From: JABDBK01 sp964533645
GTDB lineage: Bacteria > Pseudomonadota > Gammaproteobacteria > DSM-16500
Length of the DNA stretch: 11,221 nt
Assembly: GCA_964533645.1 (NCBI GenBank)
Contig: CAZHMQ010000069.1
Coordinates: 1-11,221 of the forward strand
Direction of reading: 5' to 3'
Below the pieces are notes generated by a model. That model made no database searches. It was given only the letters and a program-made list of their open reading frames with translations, and was not told the origin of the DNA. Position numbers and translations under genes: made by a program. Each line of letters opens with the position of its first letter. Position 1 is the stretch's first letter. Shown here one piece after another: positions 6,733 to 11,221 of this stretch.

Positions 6733-6780
6733 ACCCTTCCTACAAATACTTTTTTTGGAGGAAGGGTTTACATTTCTTTT
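6733..6780 (+). terminator. Rho-independent terminator after the VOC gene
   Basis: ACCCTTCCT at 6733-6741 pairs exactly with AGGAAGGGT at 6759-6767 across a 17-nt loop rich in T. A T-rich tail, TTACATTTCTTTTTG, follows. It begins 24 bp past the stop and separates the HU-VOC unit from kinase 2. Confidence 0.7.
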
Positions 6781-6794
6781 TGCTAGTATACAAT
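6767..6794 (+). promoter_or_regulatory. Likely sigma-70 promoter for kinase 2
   Basis: TTTACA at 6767-6772 and TACAAT at 6789-6794 differ from consensus by one base each and are 16 bp apart. They lie directly behind the terminator stem and about 50 bp before the kinase 2 start. A second perfect -10 hexamer TATAAT at 6825-6830 lacks a convincing -35 box and is too near the start codon to be the sole promoter, but it could support a short leader. Confidence 0.45.
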
Positions 6795-6842
6795 TCGAAG
6801 CGACGTATTAATACTTAATAATCTTATAATAAAGAGTGGAAT

Positions 6843-7892
6843 ATGGCGCTTCGTCAATTGATAAATAATAACAATTCAACTTCAATCATTCAAAAACAAC
6901 TCACGCAAAAAAAAATAGGAGAAATCCCACCGCAAAGTGTGACGATAAAATATAAATTAAGCAGTGGTTCTTCATCTACAATCTTTTTGGGCAGCTATCA
7001 AAATGAACAAGTTGTCATTAAACAATTTAAGCCATTTTTGATGCATGGAACAACAAAAGATGTCATGCGGAAAGAGTGGGAAATGCTTTGCGCGAGCTTC
7101 CCTTCGCGTTATATCGTTAGACCCGTAGGATATAGCATAAAGCCACCACAAATAGTGATGGAGTATGTGAAAAATGGTGCTTTAGATGAATATATGCGCA
7201 CACATGCTTTGACTGCACAGCAAAAACTTTCCATTGCTCATGATGTGGCTTTAGGTATATTAAGATTGTTAAAAGTAGGTATAGTGCATAGAGATATTAA
7301 AACAGCTAATGTACTTCTTACTGAAGATTTGCGCGCAAAAATATGTGATTTTGATTTAGCAAGAAGATTAGATTCAAAAGAAAAAATACCTGCGTCCGGA
7401 ACTGTTGGATATCTCGCAATAGAATATTATAATAATTTAAATGCAATTTCGTTGCCGGCAGCTGATGTATTTAGTTTTGGTATCGTATTGCTTGAGTTAT
7501 TCGTGAGCCAAGAGGATTTTGATGAATATACGGATATCTGTGCACAACTAAAACTTCCTATTCCAACGCTAGTTTCTAATATCACAAAAAAAATTGATTC
7601 ACTTATTTGTCATTATTCTCATGATTGGCCAGAAAGTTTTAAAAGTATTGTTGTCGATTGTTTAAATGTAAATCCAGAACAAAGACCTAGCATGCATGAT
7701 ATTCAAAAGAGATTAAGCCAATTGCTTGGGCTTGATAGGTATGACGAAGAAGAAAAACCAGATACCTCACTTGATTCATTGTCATTATTTTCATGTGCTA
7801 GCAAAAATCCTGAGATTTCACCACTTCAAACAACTCAAATGGACACACCAGCTAAAGTAAAAAATAAAGGGATAGGTTGTGTAGTGCTGTGA
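6843..7892 (+). CDS. Eukaryote-like Ser/Thr (TKL-like) protein kinase with C-terminal CaaX box, kinase 2
   Basis: 349-residue paralogue of kinase 1, again with no transmembrane segment. Kinase domain about 33-296: VVIK with Lys60, hinge VMEYVKNGALDEYM from 105, HRDIKTAN at 149-156, DFD at 169-171 in place of DFG, AIE at 192-194 in place of APE, ADVFSFG at 207-213, and the Arg of QRPS at 281. The nucleotide loop SSGSSSTI (40-47) keeps only one of three glycines. HRD-Lys-Asn are intact. The tail is acidic near DEEE (301-304), then lysine-rich (Lys338, 340, 342) before the terminal CVVL, a CaaX box. Shared blocks with kinase 1 include VHRDIKTAN and RAKICDFDLAR, plus the MAL start, while the linkers are unrelated. 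The downstream receptor gene begins within a few bases of the stop. A host-directed effector is inferred; substrate unknown. Confidence 0.9.
   Translation: MALRQLINNNNSTSIIQKQLTQKKIGEIPPQSVTIKYKLSSGSSSTIFLGSYQNEQVVIKQFKPFLMHGTTKDVMRKEWEMLCASFPSRYIVRPVGYSIKPPQIVMEYVKNGALDEYMRTHALTAQQKLSIAHDVALGILRLLKVGIVHRDIKTANVLLTEDLRAKICDFDLARRLDSKEKIPASGTVGYLAIEYYNNLNAISLPAADVFSFGIVLLELFVSQEDFDEYTDICAQLKLPIPTLVSNITKKIDSLICHYSHDWPESFKSIVVDCLNVNPEQRPSMHDIQKRLSQLLGLDRYDEEEKPDTSLDSLSLFSCASKNPEISPLQTTQMDTPAKVKNKGIGCVVL
7878..7889 (+). other. C-terminal CaaX prenylation motif CVVL (kinase 2)
   Basis: Codons TGT GTA GTG CTG encode Cys346-Val-Val-Leu immediately before TGA. Lys338, Lys340 and Lys342 make a short polybasic stretch upstream, the arrangement found in many prenylated eukaryotic GTPases. 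Last-position Leu favours geranylgeranyltransferase I. Confidence 0.72.
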
Positions 7893-7902
7893 GGTTTATA
7901 TT
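7891..7902 (+). promoter_or_regulatory. Shine-Dalgarno and putative ATT start of the TonB-dependent receptor
   Basis: GAGG at 7891-7894 overlaps the kinase 2 stop TGA (7890-7892) and sits 5 nt before ATT 7900-7902. Starting there gives MKK followed by a hydrophobic core. Between the upstream in-frame stop at 7882 and the TTG at 7954 there is no ATG, GTG or TTG in this frame. Confidence 0.55.
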
Positions 7903-9804
7903 AAGAAAATCATCTTTTGTTTATTTATAATAGTCATATTAGGATGTGATGCATTGCTTTTTGCATCAACTATGCTTCCGTCGATTCTTGTAAAAAAACA
8001 AAAAAAGCCAGTTGTTACACATACCAAGAAAAATATTATTAGTAAAGAAGATATCACTGCAGTAGGCGCCACCTCGGTTCAACAAGTCTTGCAAACATTA
8101 GGCGGTGTTCAATTGCAGGATACCTCAGGAAATGGAAGCCAAGTTTTATTGAGCATGCGTGGTTTTGGTGGAAATGCGAGTAGTAATACTTTATTCATGG
8201 TAAATGGTATACCACTCACTAATCCTGATTTAGCTCCACCTGATTTGAATGCAATCCCTATTCAGCAAATTGAGTATGTTGAAATTTTTGCAGGCAGTGA
8301 AAGCGTACTTTATGGCGATCAAGCGGTTGGCGGCACAATCAATATCATGACCAAACAATCGAGTAAAGATCACGCTGTTATTGGATGTTCTATAGGTAGT
8401 TTCGATCAAATAAAATGTAATGCTGGTTTAAGCAAACTGCTTAATACAATTAATTTTTCTATGAGTGTATTAAGAAATCAAACGAATAATTATAGAAATC
8501 ATAATGACTATGCACAGAATCTTCTATCAGGATCTTTACATTATCCTTATCAGACAGGCTCAATTATATTTGATTATAAAATTGCAAATGAAAGTATGCA
8601 GTTTCCTGGAGCGCTAACTTCAGAACAAGTGCGAGAAAATAGAAGACAAGCGAATAATGATACTGACTATTTTAAAAATTTTAGTGGATTTTATCATATA
8701 CATTATAAACAAGAATTAAGCGCTAATTGGAATTTTGATATGGATGTGGTGAGACGCTCTATGGATGGTAACGGTGTGTTATCTTCTGGATTTAATCAAG
8801 ATCGTTTTATAAATTATTTAAAACCACAAATCAAAGGAACTATAGGTGAATCTTTGGTGACGACAGGATTAGACGTAGAAAACGACAGCTATAGTTTAAC
8901 AACAGATTTTGGTTTAACGGATGATAAACTCATAAAATATGGAATTTTTACGTTAGTTAATATGCCAATTTCTAAAAAACTTACCTTAGCATTCGGTGCA
9001 CGTGGTGCTAGACAAAATAGTCAACTTGTTTCTTTGGATGGCTCTACTACCATCAATAGTGCTATTGTTAGCACGATAGAATTAAAATCCATGTTTTCTG
9101 AATATTTCAGTGTGTATTTACGGCGTGCTGGAAGTTTTCGATTTCCCAAAGCTGATGAAAATGCCTCAGCATCGCCCGTTGTCAATGGCTTAAAAACACA
9201 ACAAGGTGTTTCATATGAGACGGGTTTGGAATATCATTGGTATAATACCAGTACTCAATTTTCAATCTATCAATTAAACTTAAAAGATGAGATTACTTTC
9301 GATCCTAATCAAACACCCGAAGATCCTTTTGGAACGAATAGAAATTTTGATCCTACGGTGCGAAAAGGATTTTCAATTGCTGAAAAAATATCTATCACAG
9401 AAAAAATAAGTTTAGGTGGTCAGTATAATTTAATTAATGCACGTTTTCAGAGTGGGCCTAATGCGGGCAATCGAATTCCATTAGTGGCTGAAAGTAATTT
9501 CCAGGCAAATCTTAATTATCAGTTGTCGGATCGTTGGGCTATATTTACGGAAGCCATTTATACTGGAAATCAGTTTGCCGCAAACGATGATGCAAATATT
9601 GTAGGGGCGCTTGGAGGTTATACATTTTATAATTTGAATATAAAATATGAATATAATGCATTGGTTGCATCGTTTCGTGTGAATAATATTACGAATAAAT
9701 ATTATTATTTTTACTCAGTATTTAATATTTATAATGAAACAGAGTCGTTTTATCCTGCGCCGGGGATCAATGCTTTGTTGACTGTTTCCTATATTTTTAA
9801 TTAA
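7900..9804 (+). CDS. TonB-dependent outer-membrane receptor
   Basis: Energy-coupled outer-membrane importer; ligand unknown (siderophore, cobalamin or other chelate). With an ATT start at 7900 it has 634 residues and begins MKKIIFCLFIIIVILG, a signal peptide, with possible cleavage near LLFAS. The conventional alternative, TTG 7954, removes the hydrophobic core and would leave the receptor unexportable. The plug domain, about 48-152, shows VLQTLGGVQLQDTSG, a SMRGFGG run, NGIPL, IEYVEIFAGSESVLYGDQA and VGGTINIMTK, resembling BtuB/FepA-type plugs. The remaining roughly 480 residues are a beta-barrel with alternating aromatic strands, ending LLTVSYIFN, close to the usual C-terminal aromatic insertion signal. 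No clear TonB box is seen; PVVTHT near mature residue 15 is a weak candidate. It directly follows kinase 2 with 7 nt between stop and start, so coupling is likely. Confidence 0.88.
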   Translation: MKKIIFCLFIIVILGCDALLFASTMLPSILVKKQKKPVVTHTKKNIISKEDITAVGATSVQQVLQTLGGVQLQDTSGNGSQVLLSMRGFGGNASSNTLFMVNGIPLTNPDLAPPDLNAIPIQQIEYVEIFAGSESVLYGDQAVGGTINIMTKQSSKDHAVIGCSIGSFDQIKCNAGLSKLLNTINFSMSVLRNQTNNYRNHNDYAQNLLSGSLHYPYQTGSIIFDYKIANESMQFPGALTSEQVRENRRQANNDTDYFKNFSGFYHIHYKQELSANWNFDMDVVRRSMDGNGVLSSGFNQDRFINYLKPQIKGTIGESLVTTGLDVENDSYSLTTDFGLTDDKLIKYGIFTLVNMPISKKLTLAFGARGARQNSQLVSLDGSTTINSAIVSTIELKSMFSEYFSVYLRRAGSFRFPKADENASASPVVNGLKTQQGVSYETGLEYHWYNTSTQFSIYQLNLKDEITFDPNQTPEDPFGTNRNFDPTVRKGFSIAEKISITEKISLGGQYNLINARFQSGPNAGNRIPLVAESNFQANLNYQLSDRWAIFTEAIYTGNQFAANDDANIVGALGGYTFYNLNIKYEYNALVASFRVNNITNKYYYFYSVFNIYNETESFYPAPGINALLTVSYIFN

Positions 9805-9815
9805 TTAAGTTCAGC

Positions 9816-9893
9816 GGTTACCACAGGTCGTGCGCCAGGGAGGAATCCGCACGTACTCTGAGAAGGGGCTCACCGAGGTGACTCGGTGTAACC
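9816..9893. other. GC-rich branched structured element between convergent genes
   Basis: About 60% GC in an otherwise AT-rich region. GGTTAC at 9816-9821 pairs with GTAACC at 9888-9893 (five pairs if the last base of the next hairpin is kept). Inside lie CGTGCG 9829-9834 with CGCACG 9848-9853, and CACCGAG 9871-9877 with CTCGGTG 9882-9888. This makes a closed multi-branch fold of about 78 nt. It has no tRNA T-loop or recognisable anticodon arm. It may be a non-coding RNA, a repeat, or a remnant of a structured element. Confidence 0.5.
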
Positions 9894-9900
9894 TTATTTT
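9871..9900 (+). terminator. Probable terminator of the TonB-dependent receptor gene
   Basis: CACCGAG at 9871-9877 and CTCGGTG at 9882-9888 form a perfect 7-bp stem with a GTGA loop, followed by TAACCTTATTTTATTTG. The U-rich tail is on the plus strand, matching the receptor gene; the stem could also slow transcription arriving from serB on the other strand. Confidence 0.55.
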
Positions 9901-10655
9901 ATTTGTACTTGCTGATTTAAAATATTTGCCATCCCTTTGTTGTAGAGTGATTGGTGCGTGGGGTCAAGTTGTTGATATTCATCCTGAGTTAAAAGTAAAG
10001 GTAAGATAGGTGCTAGTGAAGCGGTATTAATATAATATTCACAAAGATCCGCAATATTTTGTCTATAATAGGCGCCACCATAGCCAATAAATCGTGTGAC
10101 GAGATGGTATACTTCATAATCGTTCAAGCCATCACCTATATAACCTAGTCTCGTGTATTGGCTGCTTAATGTATCAACAAATACCTGCTTTCCATTGCGC
10201 GTGACAAGAGGAGATGCTTGATCAAATCCAAGATAACGGCCCGTATTATCAAATGACATATGAACCGCATAAACATTGTTTTCTTCGATGCCCAGCCATT
10301 TTGCAAAAATAGAGACGGCTTGAAAAATGCCCGCTGAAATGATATAGATTGGCTTATTTAATGTTTTTAAGGCTGCAATAACTTCGCGTATATCAGGTGA
10401 ATGATGTTTTATATAAGCTTCACCCAAAGCCAAAATTCTTTCCTGGGTAGGATTGACTAACTCAAGCCGTTTGTTATAAATTCCAACATTCATGCCCGTC
10501 TTGCCCATTGCTTCTTGTGTAAGCTCCTGTACAATATGGCTAGTATTATTACTTGTTGCTAGTTCGTCGATTCCTTCTATTTTGCTAAGTGTGCCATCGC
10601 AATCAAAAATAATTGCATTAATTGGGTCAGTTAATTGCCAGGACTGTGTGAGCAT
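9894..10655 (-). CDS. serB: Phosphoserine phosphatase
   Basis: HAD-family hydrolase that dephosphorylates O-phosphoserine, the final step of serine synthesis; cytosolic. The 253 residues show motif I DCDGT at 18-22 (Asp18 nucleophile, Asp20 acid/base), then EGIDELA at 27-33. TQEAMG near 46 and RLELVNP near 63 belong to the cap. Motif II is SAG from Ser107, motif III Lys156, and motif IV GDGLND at 174-179. FIGYGG and the following RQN and EYYI match the C-terminal pattern of the human-type enzyme. Thus it is the single-domain type without an N-terminal ACT domain. GGAA lies about 8 nt before the ATG on the minus strand. It is divergent from serA with only 30 bp between the starts. Confidence 0.9.
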   Translation of the reverse strand: MLTQSWQLTDPINAIIFDCDGTLSKIEGIDELATSNNTSHIVQELTQEAMGKTGMNVGIYNKRLELVNPTQERILALGEAYIKHHSPDIREVIAALKTLNKPIYIISAGIFQAVSIFAKWLGIEENNVYAVHMSFDNTGRYLGFDQASPLVTRNGKQVFVDTLSSQYTRLGYIGDGLNDYEVYHLVTRFIGYGGAYYRQNIADLCEYYINTASLAPILPLLLTQDEYQQLDPTHQSLYNKGMANILNQQVQIK

Positions 10656-10685
10656 GTTTTATTCCAACGAATAAGGGTGAACAAA
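10656..10685. promoter_or_regulatory. 30-bp divergent gap between serB and serA
   Basis: The gap carries a ribosome binding site for each gene: AAGGGTGA at 10673-10680 for serA (5 nt before ATG 10686) and GGAA on the minus strand for serB. It is too short for two complete promoters, so at least one must lie inside the opposite coding region. No -35/-10 pair convincing enough to place was found. Confidence 0.5.
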
Positions 10686-11221
10686 ATGTTTAAAATTTTA
10701 ACGTTAAATAATATATCGACTCAAGGTTTGAATCAACTTCCGCGAGATCTTTATGAGGTTGCATCGGAAATACAGAATCCCGATGGTATTTTGGTGCGCT
10801 CACAAAATATGCATACTATGGAAATACCACCCACAGCCAAAGTCATAGGCAGAGCGGGTGCAGGTGTTAATAATATACCCATCAAAACATTTACTGACCG
10901 TGGCATTCCGGTCTTGAATACTCCTGGCGCGAATGCGAATGCGGTGAGAGAGCTTGTTATCGCTGGCATGTTATTAGCGAGTCGCAATATTTGCCAATCA
11001 TGGCATTATGTGCGTCAGTTAAAAGGCACTTCCGCTGAAATGAATGTGCAAGTCGAACAACACAAAAAGCAATTTGTAGGTTTTGAATTGTTGGGCAAAA
11101 CGTTAGGTATTGTGGGTCTTGGGAATATAGGTGTCAAAGTAGCTAATGCAGCGCTTAAGTTAGGCATGCATGTCATTGGCTTTGATCCTACGATTACCGT
11201 GAGTCGTGCATGGGAGTTATC
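10686..11221 (+). CDS. serA: D-3-phosphoglycerate dehydrogenase, 3' end missing
   Basis: Oxidises 3-phosphoglycerate to phosphohydroxypyruvate with NAD+, the first committed step of serine synthesis; cytosolic. The 178 visible codons run off the window edge. Seen: the N-terminal substrate-domain strand MFKILTLNNIS, IGRAGAGVNNIP near 54-65, the NTPGANANAVREL motif at 78-90, the hinge KKQFVGFELLGKTLG near 127-141, the Rossmann GLGNIG at 144-149, and Asp167 at the end of the second nucleotide-fold strand, favouring NAD. The hinge pattern fits the shorter bacterial type of roughly 390 residues, which would place the catalytic His/Glu and any ACT domain outside the window. It is divergent from serB, so both ends of the pathway sit together. 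Confidence 0.92.
   Translation, partial: MFKILTLNNISTQGLNQLPRDLYEVASEIQNPDGILVRSQNMHTMEIPPTAKVIGRAGAGVNNIPIKTFTDRGIPVLNTPGANANAVRELVIAGMLLASRNICQSWHYVRQLKGTSAEMNVQVEQHKKQFVGFELLGKTLGIVGLGNIGVKVANAALKLGMHVIGFDPTITVSRAWEL

Noticed and set aside
6808..6831. Tandem CTTAATAAT/CTTATAATA upstream of kinase 2, resembling the PmrA box that controls Dot/Icm effector genes in Legionella and Coxiella.
   Set aside because: The repeat period is 9 bp, not the expected 11 (9 plus a 2-bp spacer), and it overlaps a TATAAT hexamer; in DNA this AT-rich the match is weak.
4546..7892. Bacterial PknB-type regulatory kinases acting inside the cell.
   Set aside because: No transmembrane helix or PASTA or other sensor domain, motifs closer to eukaryotic TKL/receptor-like kinases, and CaaX tails; a bacterial signalling role is possible but less favoured.
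7900..7953. Possible lipoprotein signal (VILGC followed by Asp) in the receptor leader.
   Set aside because: It fits the loose lipobox pattern, but TonB-dependent receptors are rarely lipoproteins and the hydrophobic stretch plus LLFAS also suits ordinary signal peptidase cleavage; cannot be decided.
7954..9804. TTG at 7954 as the start of the TonB-dependent receptor.
   Set aside because: It would delete the hydrophobic core of an evident signal peptide and has no good ribosome site; the upstream ATT with GAGG is favoured.
9816..9893. tRNA gene, because of the length of about 78 nt and the closed branched fold.
   Set aside because: No T-loop consensus, no D-arm, no recognisable anticodon stem-loop and only a 5-6 bp closing stem.
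10751..10987. Minus-strand open frame of 78 codons inside serA.
   Set aside because: It lies wholly within serA, whose plus-strand translation shows clear family motifs; it is a shadow frame.

Overview
This is an AT-rich stretch of a gammaproteobacterial chromosome. The mixture of housekeeping metabolism with two eukaryote-like protein kinases that end in CaaX prenylation boxes points to a host-associated lineage. The order Legionellales (Legionella, Coxiella and Berkiella relatives) fits best, but that is inference from gene content; no rRNA or other marker gene is present. There are eleven genes (two cut by the window edges). No tRNA, rRNA, CRISPR array or transposase gene was seen.

Layout. 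Positions 1-1994 hold the distal valine-catabolism pair mmsA (5' end missing) and mmsB. Positions 2088-4363 hold two lipid-modifying genes: a membrane delta-9-type acyl desaturase and a cyclopropane-synthase-family SAM methyltransferase that may act on the double bond the desaturase makes. Positions 4546-7892 form an accessory block. Two paralogous kinases, both with DFD in place of DFG and with C-terminal CVLL or CVVL, bracket an HU-type DNA-binding protein and a VOC/PhnB-like protein with a histone-H1-like lysine tail. Directly after kinase 2, and apparently translationally coupled to it, lies a TonB-dependent outer-membrane receptor (7900-9804). Its signal peptide only appears if translation starts at a rare ATT codon. 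Positions 9894-11221 hold divergent serine-biosynthesis genes: serB on the minus strand and serA on the plus strand (3' end missing).

Several intergenic gaps carry perfect inverted repeats. These include a 48-bp hairpin with 21-bp arms, a 58-bp nested element with 11-bp terminal inverted repeats, and a GC-rich branched element of about 78 nt between the convergent receptor and serB genes. Some act plausibly as terminators; others may be copies of dispersed palindromic repeats.

Most noteworthy: the two kinases look like translocated effectors built to be prenylated by host enzymes. Their linkers differ completely, yet both keep a Cys-aliphatic-aliphatic-Leu terminus preceded by a basic stretch.
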